Origin: Coprococcus eutactus
Lineage (GTDB): Bacteria; Bacillota; Clostridia; Lachnospirales; Lachnospiraceae
Length of the DNA: 64,000 nt
Direction of reading: 5' to 3'
Assembly: GCF_025149915.1 (NCBI RefSeq)
Contig: NZ_CP102278.1
Coordinates: 2,146,501 to 2,210,500, forward strand
Positions 37,319-46,347 of the stretch are shown piece by piece (positions within the stretch are counted from its first letter, which is position 1; each line of letters opens with the position of its first letter). Under the pieces are notes generated by a model. That model was not told where the DNA came from. It saw only the letters and a list, made by a program, of their open reading frames with translations, and did not search any database. Both the position numbers and the translations under genes were made by a program.

Positions 37319-37828
37319 TTAAAGCTCTCTTCGTACCATTATCATTCCCGCAACACTGTCGAGCAATTCCTCAATTCCAAGACCATCCGCCTTGATATTG
37401 ATATGGCAATATTTCTCATAGAGCTTTGTCCTCTCGTCATACAGATCCTTCAATGTCTGTCCAGTCTTGAGTACAACTCCCCTTCTCTTTATATTTCCAA
37501 GTCTGTTTGCGATTTCCTCGTACGGAAGGTTGATGTATATGACCATATCCTCCGCCATATACTTCTCCATAGCCTCCCTGCAGTACACCGCACTGCCGCC
37601 TGTAGCTATAACCATATGCTGCTCCGTTATCCCCTTGTTTACATCATTCTCTATCTTTAGGAAACCTTCGTCACCATACTTTGCTATTATCTCTCTAAGC
37701 AACATACCCTGACTGTCCTGAATAAGTATATCCGCATCGACGAATTTGTAACCTAAAACCTTTGCAAGCAGTACGCCTATCGTGCTTTTCCCAGCTCCCG
37801 GCATTCCTGTCAATACTATATTGTTCAT
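37319..37828 (-). CDS. aroK: Shikimate kinase
   Basis: 169 aa P-loop kinase. Walker A GMPGAGKST, DADILIQ with the shikimate-binding Asp, GDEGFLKIE with the Arg position replaced by Lys (normally FR-xE), and ATGGSAVY matching the family's GGG-like motif in a diverged form. It should phosphorylate shikimate in aromatic amino-acid synthesis, but the diverged FLKIE and GGS leave room for another small acceptor. The start overlaps the Lrp regulator's stop (ATGA), so the two are co-translated. Confidence 0.82.
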   Translation of the reverse strand: MNNIVLTGMPGAGKSTIGVLLAKVLGYKFVDADILIQDSQGMLLREIIAKYGDEGFLKIENDVNKGITEQHMVIATGGSAVYCREAMEKYMAEDMVIYINLPYEEIANRLGNIKRRGVVLKTGQTLKDLYDERTKLYEKYCHINIKADGLGIEELLDSVAGMIMVRREL

Positions 37829-38283
37829 TGTTTCTTTACCTCCGGTATAACTGATACCTCATCCTTCAGCGTCTTTAACACAAAATGTGTCTCCGTTGCG
37901 GACACTCCCTCGTATCCTTTTACAAATCTGTACACCTCATCCAGTCCAGCTGCAGAATCTGTCACTATCTTAAGTATAAAATCAAAATCCCCCGTCATAT
38001 AGAAACACGCGACAATACTGTCATTTGTCTGTATAAGCTGAGCAAATTCATCATAATACTTTGGATGTTTTAATCTAACCTCCATAATGGCAACCATCTC
38101 ATTGCCGAGTTTTTTCTGATCAACCTCGATCGTATACCCTTTTATGACTCCGCTGCTCTCCATCTTTCTTATCCTCTCTATCACCGCCGAGACAGAGAGA
38201 TTGATTTCTTCACTGATAGATGACGCTGTCAGTCTGGCATTCTTCTTCAGGCACCCCAGTATCTTGTAATCAATATTATCCAT
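37825..38283 (-). CDS. Lrp/AsnC-family transcriptional regulator
   Basis: 152 aa. The N-terminal helix-turn-helix (about 5-55, CLKKNARLTASSISEEINLSVSAVIERIRKMESSG) is followed by an AsnC/RAM effector domain (about 70-140). Members sense amino acids and control amino-acid genes. AGAGG lies eight bases before the ATG. The downstream shikimate kinase gene overlaps by four bases, suggesting a link to aromatic metabolism. Confidence 0.92.
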   Translation of the reverse strand: MDNIDYKILGCLKKNARLTASSISEEINLSVSAVIERIRKMESSGVIKGYTIEVDQKKLGNEMVAIMEVRLKHPKYYDEFAQLIQTNDSIVACFYMTGDFDFILKIVTDSAAGLDEVYRFVKGYEGVSATETHFVLKTLKDEVSVIPEVKKQ

Positions 38284-38297
38284 TCATCCAACCTCTG

Positions 38298-38327
38298 TAA
38301 AAAAATTTATGAGGATATGTGATCCTC
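38298..38327 (-). terminator. Terminator of the AEC transporter gene
   Basis: GAGGAT/ATCCTC stem (38311-38327) then ATAAATTTTTTT on the - strand. The T tract is displaced by five bases, so the termination may be moderate. Confidence 0.65.
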
Positions 38328-38337
38328 TTTATCTCTA

Positions 38338-39282
38338 TTAAATCGCTCCCAAACATTTTAACACAAACACCCACATAGTCAACGTTACAGATGACAATAA
38401 TGTGGATATAACGATTATATTTGACGACAGGACATAATCATTATCCATGTTCTTTGCCATTATGTAGCCGGAAACCGTTGCAGGAGCTCCCACCATGATG
38501 AGTATCGCCACGATCTCACTAGAATCAAATCCCATCCAAATGGCTGCCGGTAAAAATATTATCGGCAGTATCACCAGCTTTATCACTGTTGCAATCAAAG
38601 AAGGCTTAAGTCTTGTTATCGCCTGCTGAGAGTCAAATCCCGCTCCTATTGCTATGAGTGCTATCGGCGTTGCCGTCTGCGCTATGTATCCTATCGTTCT
38701 GAGCGGAATTGCCGGGATAGGTATGTCAAATACTGAAAATGGAACTCCGAGAACAATTCCGATTATGATCGGATTCTTCAATATATTGATAAACGCCTTC
38801 TTTATTCCTGCAGTTCCTCTCTGCCTGTCATTTCCTCCAAATGTGAGTGCTATGACAGATATGACATTATACATCGGCACTGCCGCCACTATCATGAGTG
38901 GTGCCATCCCCGAGTTGCCACATATATTTTCAACAAATGCAACGCCAAGCACCGCAGCACTTCCTCTGGCTGCCCCCTGAACAAATGCTCCCACCATGGA
39001 TCTGTCTTTGCAATAGATCAACGCGAACAACCATACAAGCCCAAACATTATTATCGTTCCAAAAAAACAGAAAAGGACAAACCTTATATTCAGATCATCC
39101 AATATGGATGTTGTAGCTATATCCCGGAACAGCAAAACAGGAAGAGCAACTTTGAATACGTATTTGTTTGCTACATTAGCAAACTCTTCCGTTATGAGAT
39201 GTATCTTCATAAGAAACCACCCCAGAAGTATCACCAGAAATATCGGTATCGTCGCGTTTATACTAAAAACAAAGTTACTCAT
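38338..39282 (-). CDS. AEC-family (auxin efflux carrier-like) permease
   Basis: 314 aa with ten transmembrane segments. The central GAFVQGAARGSAAVLGVAFV and the kinked helices PVLLFRDIA and GAPATVSGYIMAKNM fit the AEC family (MleP, MdcF), which move malate, malonate or other carboxylates. Substrate not assignable. GAGG is ten bases before the ATG. Single gene upstream of the Lrp-aroK operon and separated from it by a hairpin. Confidence 0.9.
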   Translation of the reverse strand: MSNFVFSINATIPIFLVILLGWFLMKIHLITEEFANVANKYVFKVALPVLLFRDIATTSILDDLNIRFVLFCFFGTIIMFGLVWLFALIYCKDRSMVGAFVQGAARGSAAVLGVAFVENICGNSGMAPLMIVAAVPMYNVISVIALTFGGNDRQRGTAGIKKAFINILKNPIIIGIVLGVPFSVFDIPIPAIPLRTIGYIAQTATPIALIAIGAGFDSQQAITRLKPSLIATVIKLVILPIIFLPAAIWMGFDSSEIVAILIMVGAPATVSGYIMAKNMDNDYVLSSNIIVISTLLSSVTLTMWVFVLKCLGAI

Positions 39283-39462
39283 TATCTTACGACCTCACAA
39301 ATTAAAATTTTTTCAAAATACCTATTGACATTTTCCCCTATAATGCATATAATGCAAAAGTCGGTTTGATGAACAGGCAATAATGCCTGATTCAATATAA
39401 CACAACAGCCAATTATTTTCAAAACGTTTTCGAAAGAAATCAAAAAAAAATAAAAAAAGTTG

Positions 39463-39491
39463 TTGACAAACAAAACTGACTAGTATATAAT
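39463..39491 (+). promoter_or_regulatory. Promoter of the tRNA cluster
   Basis: Consensus TTGACA (39463-39468), 17-bp spacer, TATAAT (39486-39491), 28 bases before the first tRNA, preceded by a long A tract that could act as an UP element. Confidence 0.92.
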
Positions 39492-39519
39492 AGGTTTTGC
39501 GTTGGTCGCAAAGGACTAA

Positions 39520-39594
39520 CGGGGTGTGGCTCAGCTTGGCTAGAGCGCTTGATTTGGGATCAAGAGGTCGCAGGTTCGAATCCTGTCACCCCGA
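39520..39594 (+). tRNA. tRNA-Pro (TGG)
   Basis: Acceptor CGGGGTG/CACCCCG, anticodon loop TTTGGGA in the CTTGA/TCAAG stem gives UGG, T loop GGTTCGAATCC. First tRNA of the + strand cluster; no encoded CCA. Confidence 0.96.
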
Positions 39595-39624
39595 CTTTCA
39601 AACCAAAACACTGTTAAGCATTAT

Positions 39625-39695
39625 GCGGGTGTAGTTCAATGGTAGAACACTAGCCTTCCAAGCTAGATACGTGGGTTCGATTCCCATCACCCGCT
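39625..39695 (+). tRNA. tRNA-Gly (TCC)
   Basis: Acceptor GCGGGTG/CACCCGC with discriminator U, anticodon loop CTTCCAA in CTAGC/GCTAG gives UCC. Confidence 0.96.
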
Positions 39696-39728
39696 CTTTA
39701 TTTTCGCTAATATAGCGGGAATTGGTAC

Positions 39729-39802
<74 letters not shown>

Positions 39803-39887
39803 CTTTTGTATCTTAGCTACTACTCTTTTAGCAAGCTAAGATATATTTTTATAAAATTGCACTTAGGTGTAATTTATATAAGCCTAT

Positions 39888-39962
39888 GGTGGGTATGGCG
39901 CAGTTGGCTAGCGCGCCAGATTGTGGCTCTGGAGGCCGAGGGTTCGAGTCCCTCTATCCACC
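39888..39962 (+). tRNA. tRNA-His (GTG)
   Basis: Anticodon loop TTGTGGC in CCAGA/TCTGG gives GUG. The extra 5' G at 39888 opposite C at 39962 is the G-1 identity element of tRNA-His. Confidence 0.96.
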
Positions 39963-39994
39963 CTATTCTTTATCGCGAATATTAGCGATGCTAT

Positions 39995-40066
39995 TGGGTT
40001 ATCGCCAAGCGGTAAGGCACAGGACTTTGACTCCTGCATTCGCTGGTTCGAATCCAGCTAGCCCAG
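39995..40066 (+). tRNA. tRNA-Gln (TTG)
   Basis: Acceptor TGGGTTA/TAGCCCA, anticodon loop CTTTGAC in CAGGA/TCCTG gives UUG. Confidence 0.96.
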
Positions 40067-40088
40067 TTATTAAAGTCCAAGTATATTT

Positions 40089-40161
40089 GGGCCATTAGCT
40101 CAGGCGGTAGAGCACTTGACTTTTAATCAAGTTGTCCGGGGTTCGAGTCCCCGATGGCTCA
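40089..40161 (+). tRNA. tRNA-Lys (TTT)
   Basis: Acceptor GGGCCAT/ATGGCTC, anticodon loop CTTTTAA in CTTGA/TCAAG gives UUU. Confidence 0.96.
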
Positions 40162-40166
40162 CTTTC

Positions 40167-40198
40167 CCCTTCTTACGTGAAGGGTTATTTTTATTTTA
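40167..40198 (+). terminator. Terminator inside the tRNA cluster
   Basis: CCCTTC/GAAGGG stem followed by TTATTTTTATTTT directly after tRNA-Lys. It would separate tRNA-Leu from the six upstream tRNAs. Confidence 0.75.
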
Positions 40199-40248
40199 CA
40201 AATAAACAGCATACTATATATTTATCTATAATCATATAATTTATACAT

Positions 40249-40328
40249 GCGGATATGGCGGAACTGGCAGACGCGCTAGACTTAGGATCTAGTCCTTCGG
40301 GGTGCAGGTTCGATTCCTGTTATCCGCA
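40249..40328 (+). tRNA. tRNA-Leu (TAG)
   Basis: Class II tRNA: acceptor GCGGATA/TATCCGC, anticodon loop CTTAGGA in CTAGA/TCTAG gives UAG, short variable arm TCCTTCGGGGT. Two TATAAT hexamers lie 9-22 bases upstream (40227-40232, 40235-40240) without a good -35, so it may have its own weak promoter or depend on read-through. Confidence 0.96.
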
Positions 40329-40380
40329 TTTTTTATTATTCATTTTCCCTACCCAAATCAAGCCTACCCATTTTAGGCAC

Positions 40381-40418
40381 AAAAATAACTGCTACCCTGT
40401 CGGATAGCAGTTATTTTT
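40381..40418. terminator. Bidirectional terminator after tRNA-Leu
   Basis: A 14-bp perfect stem AAAAATAACTGCTA/TAGCAGTTATTTTT with a 10-base loop. It serves the tRNAs on the + strand and the small acidic protein gene on the - strand. Confidence 0.9.
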
Positions 40419-40444
40419 ATCTCTTATCAAAACTGATATCGCTA

Positions 40445-40717
40445 TTACTCTGCATCAGCTGTAACATCTGCTGCTGCCTCTGGAGCAGGAGCCTCAACCT
40501 CATCTTCCTCGTCATCGAAGAAATCATCATCGAAGTCATCATCGAAATCATCATCGAAGTCATCGAGGAAATCCGGAGTGAGATATGAATATACTGCATA
40601 TGCAATACCTGCGATAGCTGCAACAGCTCCAATGATAACAAGGATCACAAATAATGTGCTTTTTGCCTTCTCCTCTGTTGCGTCGCCCTTAACTAAAATT
40701 ACGTCATTACTCTTCAT
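40445..40717 (-). CDS. Small membrane protein with acidic DDDF repeat
   Basis: 90 aa. A short cytoplasmic or outer N-terminus (1-21) precedes one transmembrane helix (about 22-44, LFVILVIIGAVAAIAGIAYA). It continues into an extremely acidic tail with repeated D-D-F-D units from residue 50 to 68 and an Ala/Glu/Pro-rich end. The repeat is encoded by a 12-bp microrepeat (about 40515-40565), so its length may vary. No family assigned. Single-gene unit; function unknown. Confidence 0.8.
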   Translation of the reverse strand: MKSNDVILVKGDATEEKAKSTLFVILVIIGAVAAIAGIAYAVYSYLTPDFLDDFDDDFDDDFDDDFFDDEEDEVEAPAPEAAADVTADAE

Positions 40718-40895
40718 CGTTACAATCCACCCTTTCTTAACCCTACAATGGGTTTCATTATGATATTATATTGATTTGAAAGATAAAACATACTGTCTAA
40801 GTCTTCCAATACCTGTAAAAAATTATATCATACACCATCCATTATTTCTATATATAATTTATAAATAAATCTGACATTATACCAGCGGTGTAAGA

Positions 40896-43217
40896 TTATT
40901 CACTTTTCTTTAATTTGGCAAACGAAGCAAACATTTTTCTTACTCCGCATCTGTCAAAGTTCACAGTAACCTCGTAATCCTTGTCGCCCTTCTCAAGGTT
41001 TTCTACAGTTCCCACACCAAACTTGATATGTCTGACTCTGTCTCCAACCTCATAATCAGGCTTTCCAGATGCACTTACAACAAAGGCTTTGCCAAATGCC
41101 GGCTGTGTCGACGGCTGGCCATAGGATTTCTGTCTTGCATAGCTGCTATATGGATTCTTCTGTCCATATTCTTTTCCAGGGGTTCTCGGCTTATAGTTAT
41201 ATGAGCTGCCATATGAGCTGTCGCTGTATAAGTCTCCTCTGTTGTACCTGTCCACCGATTCCGTCTCTCTTCTCTTTGCCATGTTTCTCATATCCGCTTC
41301 ATGTTCAAACAGCAGTGGCGGAATCTCCCTTATGAATCTGGACACATCACTGCTGATACGGTTACCATGCATCATTCGCTCTCTAGCCGCGCTCAGATAC
41401 AGTTTCTTCATCGCCCTTGTGATTCCCACATAGCAAAGTCTCCTCTCCTCCTCAAGTGCGTCAGGATCGTCTGAATTTAACGCCATTCCACTAGGGAATA
41501 CCCTGTCTTCCATTCCGCATATAAACACATACGGGAACTCCAGTCCCTTTGCACTGTGAAGAGTCATGAGCTTCACCTGGTTGTCATCTTCCGACATGGA
41601 ATCAAGATCTGACACCAGCGCAATTTCCTCAAGGAATTCGCTCAGTCCAGCCTCCTCATTCTCGTCAACAAATTCCACTACTTTATTCCGGAGTTCATCT
41701 ATATTCTCAAGTCTTGTCATTGATTCCTCTGTATGCTCTGCTATGAGTTCCGACTCATAGCCCGTATCCTCAAGAATCCTGTCATACACAGCATCTAGGC
41801 TCTCACCGTCCTGCAGCATATCCCGGAAAGACTGTATAAGCGTTGCAAACTGCTTTATCTTTCCGGAGGTTTTCACCGCCATTCCTGGTATCTCATCAGC
41901 CCTTGCTGCGGCATCCATCATTGACAGTCCATATGCATCCGCAAATGATTCCACCTTGCTGAGGCTAGCCTCACCTATCCCTCGCTTTGGCACATTTACC
42001 ACTCTTCTAAAATAGAGATTATCCGTGGTATTGTTTATAACCTTGAGATACGCAAGCACATCCTTTATCTCTTTTCTCGCATAGAAATTCGTGCCGCCAT
42101 ACACTCTATATGGAATGTTGGCATACACCATCTTCTCACCGAGCACACGGGACTGGGCATTTGTTCTGTAGAGTATGGCTATATCCCTGTAGCCAACACC
42201 TTGCCTTACAAGCGTCTTTATACGGCTGGCAACCAGATCTCCCTCCGCATACTCCGTATCGCACTGATCAAACGATATCTTCTCTCCAGCATCCTGATCT
42301 GTCCAAAGCGCCTTATCTTTTCTGCCCTCATTGTGCTGTATGACAGCATTTGCAGCCGCCAGAATATTGCCGCACGATCTGTAGTTCTGTTCCAGCTTTA
42401 TGACCTTTGCATCCTCATACTCCTTCTCAAAGTTGAGTATATTGGTTATATTCGCGCCTCTGAACTTGTATATAGACTGATCGTCATCACCCACCACGCA
42501 GAGATTCCTGTACTTTCTCGCAAGCATCTTCACCATCAGGAACTGGATATGGTTTGTATCCTGATACTCATCCACCATGATGTATCTGAATCTGTTCTGA
42601 TATGTATCGAGGACGTCCGGATTATGCTCAAACAGCTCCACCGTCTTATATATGAGATCATCAAAGTCCATGGCATTGTTCTTCTTGAGTCTTCCCTGAT
42701 ATTCCGTGTACACCTCCGCCACCTTGGTAGCCGCATAGTCCGCGGCATTTCTGCGCGCAAATTCATCAGGAGACATATACTTCTCCTTCGCCTTTGATAT
42801 CTCACTCATAAACATCTTTTCGGGATATCTCTTAGGATCTATCTGAAAATCCTTCAATATACTCTTGACTGTACTCTTCTGATCATCAGAATCATATATA
42901 TCAAAATTCTTTTCATATCCGATCTTATCTGCATATCTTCTGAGTATCCTGACGCAAAGAGAATGAAATGTACTCACCCATACACGGTCTGCACCCTCAC
43001 CAACTATCAGATCAACTCTGTCTCTCATCTCTCTGGCCGCTTTGTTTGTAAATGTTATAGCCAGTATATTAAGAGGATTCACCCCCTCATGATCCATGAG
43101 ATAGGCAACCCTGTGTGTTATCACTCGTGTCTTTCCGCTTCCTGCACCGGCAAGTATGAGAAGTGGTCCATCCACATGCTCACAAGCCTGCTGCTGCATA
43201 TCATTAAGTCCTGCCAT
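40896..43217 (-). CDS. pcrA: ATP-dependent DNA helicase PcrA/UvrD
   Basis: 773 aa from the ATG at 43217 with AGGAGG four bases upstream; 16 further in-frame codons lack a site. Superfamily 1A helicase motifs: GAGSGKT (I), TFTNKAAREM (Ia), DEYQDTN (II), GDDDQSIYKFRGA (III), TLHSAKGLE (V) and VGITRA (VI). After about residue 640 a Ser/Tyr-rich linker leads to a C-terminal Tudor-like domain (YEVGDRVRHIKFGVGTV) that binds RNA polymerase in Bacillus PcrA. It acts in repair, replication restart and transcription-coupled clearance. Confidence 0.96.
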   Translation of the reverse strand: MAGLNDMQQQACEHVDGPLLILAGAGSGKTRVITHRVAYLMDHEGVNPLNILAITFTNKAAREMRDRVDLIVGEGADRVWVSTFHSLCVRILRRYADKIGYEKNFDIYDSDDQKSTVKSILKDFQIDPKRYPEKMFMSEISKAKEKYMSPDEFARRNAADYAATKVAEVYTEYQGRLKKNNAMDFDDLIYKTVELFEHNPDVLDTYQNRFRYIMVDEYQDTNHIQFLMVKMLARKYRNLCVVGDDDQSIYKFRGANITNILNFEKEYEDAKVIKLEQNYRSCGNILAAANAVIQHNEGRKDKALWTDQDAGEKISFDQCDTEYAEGDLVASRIKTLVRQGVGYRDIAILYRTNAQSRVLGEKMVYANIPYRVYGGTNFYARKEIKDVLAYLKVINNTTDNLYFRRVVNVPKRGIGEASLSKVESFADAYGLSMMDAAARADEIPGMAVKTSGKIKQFATLIQSFRDMLQDGESLDAVYDRILEDTGYESELIAEHTEESMTRLENIDELRNKVVEFVDENEEAGLSEFLEEIALVSDLDSMSEDDNQVKLMTLHSAKGLEFPYVFICGMEDRVFPSGMALNSDDPDALEEERRLCYVGITRAMKKLYLSAARERMMHGNRISSDVSRFIREIPPLLFEHEADMRNMAKRRETESVDRYNRGDLYSDSSYGSSYNYKPRTPGKEYGQKNPYSSYARQKSYGQPSTQPAFGKAFVVSASGKPDYEVGDRVRHIKFGVGTVENLEKGDKDYEVTVNFDRCGVRKMFASFAKLKKSE

Positions 43218-43285
43218 AATTCCTCCTGTATAAATAAAAAACGCCATTATGTATATACCAAACATATGTTTTATTTCATCTGTTC

Positions 43286-43313
43286 AGTATAACATAACAG
43301 CGTTTATTTGCAA
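43286..43313 (-). promoter_or_regulatory. pcrA promoter
   Basis: TTGCAA (43313-43308), 16-bp spacer, TATACT (43291-43286) on the - strand, 69 bases before the start codon. Confidence 0.65.
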
Positions 43314-43340
43314 ATGAATATATTATTATTTATCTGCCGC

Positions 43341-44336
43341 CTACACAAGCTTTGTTCCGCAGTTACCACAGAACTTAGCTCCGTTTGTCGGCTGTCCACA
43401 GTTCGGGCAGAACTTCGGTGCAACACCATTTCCTGCTGCCTGGCCGCCCATCTGATTATTCATCTGATTATTCATCTGGTTCATTGTTCCTGCCATCTGA
43501 TTGGCCATCGCCATTCCCATCTGCATTCCTACCATGGCATTCGCCATATCCGTTGCATTGCTTCCGGCTGTTCCCGCATGGCCACCCCTTGCCATGGAAT
43601 CAACCATATTGACCTGCTGGAATCTATTCATATCCCCAATCATTGAATACTCAGCAGCCTGATCCGCACGTTTCTGTATGTTCTCCGGATATGTAAACTC
43701 ACTAATTCTGAAATCTGTGATGGTGAGTCCGATTCCCAGAAGCTCCATGTCCAAATCTTCCTTGATACCCTTAGCTATATCAACCGAGTTTGCCATGAGG
43801 TTGAATACATCCCCTCCAACCTTTGTTATCCACTTCATGAGAAGGCCATCCAGAATGCCTCTGATACGATCTCTTATATCATCAACAGTAAACTGCTGCT
43901 TGATACCGGCAACCTTCTCAATAAGAACATTGTAGTCGTCTATCTTGAATGAGAACTTACCATTTGATCTTACCGGAAGTCCACCAGGAAGTCCAGGAGC
44001 CTGAAGTCTGATAGGCGAACTGGTTCCCCAGTTACATGTAAATTCCTTTGTATTTACAAACAGCACCTCTGCGCGAAGTCCTGAATTGAAACCAAACTTG
44101 AATCCCTTAAGTGTTGAAAGGAATGGTATGATCTGTGAATCAATAGTATAGCTTCCCGACTCTGTAAATATACCTTCCACAGCTCCATTATACAGGAATA
44201 TAGCATCCTGCCCCGGCTTGATGATAAGCTTTGAGTCCTTCTTTATCTCTCTGTTGGTCCACTTCCAGAAGATGACGTCATCTCTGTACTCTTCCCACTC
44301 TACAACATTTGCAAACTGATTTGAAAATAATCCCAT
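43341..44336 (-). CDS. SPFH-domain protein with C-terminal zinc ribbon (YdjI-like)
   Basis: 331 aa. Residues 1-240 are an SPFH/virion-core-like domain as in Bacillus YdjI. A Met/Gln/Asn-rich low-complexity linker (about 255-300, repeated MNNQ) follows, then a zinc ribbon CPNCGQPTNGAKFCGNCG. In B. subtilis the homologue sits in the pspA-ydjGHI membrane-stress operon and helps place PspA at the membrane. Here it lies 27 bases after the pspA-like gene, the same arrangement in shortened form. GAGGAG is seven bases before the start. Confidence 0.9.
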   Translation of the reverse strand: MGLFSNQFANVVEWEEYRDDVIFWKWTNREIKKDSKLIIKPGQDAIFLYNGAVEGIFTESGSYTIDSQIIPFLSTLKGFKFGFNSGLRAEVLFVNTKEFTCNWGTSSPIRLQAPGLPGGLPVRSNGKFSFKIDDYNVLIEKVAGIKQQFTVDDIRDRIRGILDGLLMKWITKVGGDVFNLMANSVDIAKGIKEDLDMELLGIGLTITDFRISEFTYPENIQKRADQAAEYSMIGDMNRFQQVNMVDSMARGGHAGTAGSNATDMANAMVGMQMGMAMANQMAGTMNQMNNQMNNQMGGQAAGNGVAPKFCPNCGQPTNGAKFCGNCGTKLV

Positions 44337-44363
44337 CTATATGCTCCTCTCTGTCAAAAGGAT

Positions 44364-45044
44364 TTACTGTAATCCCATCTTTGCCTTAAGTGCTGCAAGC
44401 TCATCCTGTACATCAGCATTAGGTGCTGCATCGTACTTGCTTGCAAGATCATCAACTGAATCTGCAGCTGATGAGTTAAGCTCGCTCATGGCGTTTGCCT
44501 TGTCAAGCATTGCGTCTGCCTTTGCTTCCATTCTTGCAAATGCATCCATAGAAGCTGATGAATCGCCGATACCGCCCATCATCTTGTTCATACGCTCCTG
44601 AGTCTTAGCAACCTGAACCTTAGCCTTGATTGTCTCTTTTCTTGCATTCAGATCACCGACATCCTTTGTGAGCTTGTCATGCATCTGTCTCATCTTTGCT
44701 GCGTTTGCTGCGGCTGCGTCATATGCCTGCTGGAGAGCTACCTGTTTCTGTGTGAGCTGGTTCTTCTTCTCGAGGAACTTCATTGCGTCTCCCTCGTTGC
44801 CGGCAACAAGTGCCTTCTCTGCATATGTCTGCATCTTAGCTATCTCAGCATCACACTCATCTAACTGTCTCTTGCATCTCTGCTCCTCTGCCATAACTGT
44901 TGCTGTCTCTGACTTAACCTTTCTGAGATCCTCCTGAAGGTCTCTAAGATACTGATCGATCATCTTCTCTGGATCCTCAGCCTTGTCAAGAAGTGCATTG
45001 ATGTTTGATGACATGATGTCCTTAAATCTCTTTAAAATTCCCAT
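44364..45044 (-). CDS. pspA: PspA/IM30 membrane-stress protein
   Basis: 226 aa, almost wholly helical, starting MGILKRFKDIMSSNINALLD, the amphipathic membrane-binding helix of PspA/Vipp1. Long coiled-coil hairpin (about 25-145) with the typical AEDPEKMIDQYLRDL motif. These ESCRT-III-like proteins form rods and rings that stabilise damaged membranes. The SPFH gene follows in the same operon. GGAGG is seven bases before the ATG. Confidence 0.95.
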   Translation of the reverse strand: MGILKRFKDIMSSNINALLDKAEDPEKMIDQYLRDLQEDLRKVKSETATVMAEEQRCKRQLDECDAEIAKMQTYAEKALVAGNEGDAMKFLEKKNQLTQKQVALQQAYDAAAANAAKMRQMHDKLTKDVGDLNARKETIKAKVQVAKTQERMNKMMGGIGDSSASMDAFARMEAKADAMLDKANAMSELNSSAADSVDDLASKYDAAPNADVQDELAALKAKMGLQ

Positions 45045-45115
45045 AATTATACCTCCGCTTTGTAAATGAATAGTTATATATAATATTAATGTTGTCTCCT
45101 GTCGACGACACCATC

Positions 45116-45144
45116 ATTATATGATGTATATGTTCCATCCTCAA
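45116..45144 (-). promoter_or_regulatory. pspA promoter
   Basis: TTGAGG (45144-45139), 17-bp spacer and TATAAT (45121-45116). The -10 lies in the palindrome CATCAT-TAT-ATGATG (45112-45126), a possible operator. Confidence 0.6.
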
Positions 45145-45258
45145 TGCAAAGACCGAAATGTTGCTTTATCATATAATCTGTTTATAGACACGTTACCCCC
45201 TGTAAAGTATCAGTCGCCACCTTATTCAACATTAACAATCATATCTGTGCTAAAAATC

Positions 45259-46212
45259 CTATACAACTCCGTCGTTAATATCGTCGAAGTCATCGGATAT
45301 ACGTCCGCCTATTCTGAAATCAGGCTTTCCGCCATTTTCTGATGCTCCACCCTTTGCGCTGTCGTCTGTGATGGACTCCTCAAGTCTGACCGGTGTCCTG
45401 TCTCCAAATCTTTTCTTTTTGTCATCTGGGTCATTGTCCCTTATGACATGTATAGAAGAATCCTTCTCCATTATGTCCTGCGCTCTGACCGGCTCCCTTG
45501 ACGCCTTTACTCTGATTGGCTCCTGTTCTTTCTTTTCATCAAAGTCAAACTCCCACTGAACCATCTCCGGCTCGCCGCTGTTTTCCTTATGACTCTCTTC
45601 CTTTGAATGATTCTTCTCATAATAAAGCTCATTTGCAAGAAGCTGGCTTATCTCGAGTATGTCTGCATATCTCTCCTGCTTCTTCATATCCATAAGACCT
45701 TCCATGAGTTCTTTCTTGTTGTTCTCTATTATTTCAGACTTCTTTCTGAGTGACTCAAGAACTCTGTCGCTCTCCATGCTTATCATGTTGTATGCCTGGT
45801 TGACAGTCTCATTGATCTCCATGAGCATCTCATTGGTGTATATAATGGATGCAGCATATATCTCGTTGGCTGTTCTGAGCGCCTGTCTGTCCTGCTTGCC
45901 AAGACTCTTTACTTTTCTATCGACAAATAATGGACTTGGCTTACTAAGTCTAATTCTAGATGCAGCTTCCTCAGCATCTGCGATTATCTCGTCTGCCTCC
46001 TGCTCTGCTTCCTTGATTATCTTGCTACGTTTATCAGTTATCTCATGATATGCCTTCAGTTCCAAATCTATAGTTGTCTTGAGTTCTTCAACGATCTCAA
46101 GTACTTCTTCTTTATTGACCAAAACCTTGCCAGCTGCAAATGGTACATTCTGACCTTCTCCGACTATATCCTGTATTCTATCAAGCAGCTGTTTAGCTTT
46201 TCCGTTCTCCAT
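45259..46212 (-). CDS. Coiled-coil protein of unknown function
   Basis: 317 aa. Residues 40-85 form a charged coiled coil (KIIKEAEQEADEIIADAEEA) like DivIVA or V-ATPase subunit H relatives. A helical middle (95-205) precedes a disordered acidic tail with KKKRFGD and a final DDFDDINDG. No transmembrane segment. DivIVA-like scaffolding is one possibility, but I cannot name a family. GGAGG seven bases from the ATG is part of a duplicated 14-bp block. Single-gene unit. Confidence 0.75.
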   Translation of the reverse strand: MENGKAKQLLDRIQDIVGEGQNVPFAAGKVLVNKEEVLEIVEELKTTIDLELKAYHEITDKRSKIIKEAEQEADEIIADAEEAASRIRLSKPSPLFVDRKVKSLGKQDRQALRTANEIYAASIIYTNEMLMEINETVNQAYNMISMESDRVLESLRKKSEIIENNKKELMEGLMDMKKQERYADILEISQLLANELYYEKNHSKEESHKENSGEPEMVQWEFDFDEKKEQEPIRVKASREPVRAQDIMEKDSSIHVIRDNDPDDKKKRFGDRTPVRLEESITDDSAKGGASENGGKPDFRIGGRISDDFDDINDGVV

Positions 46213-46236
46213 AATAGTGCCTCCGCAATAGTGCCT
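46213..46236. repeat. Duplicated 5' leader segment
   Basis: AATAGTGCCT occurs at 46213-46222 and 46227-46236. On the - strand this duplicates the stretch next to the ribosome binding site of the coiled-coil protein gene. Confidence 0.6.
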
Positions 46237-46347
46237 TTGTAAATAATCTGTTTTATCATATAGATATATACTAGTTTATTCTAGCATCTTTCATAGTTCA
46301 TTTCAACAAATGCCCTTGATTTATTTCTTAACATTGCACGCTTTATG

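Noticed and set aside
40515..40567. Short regular repeat that might be read as a CRISPR-like array
   Set aside because: The unit is 12 bp, tandem and without spacers, and it encodes the acidic repeat of a protein in frame.
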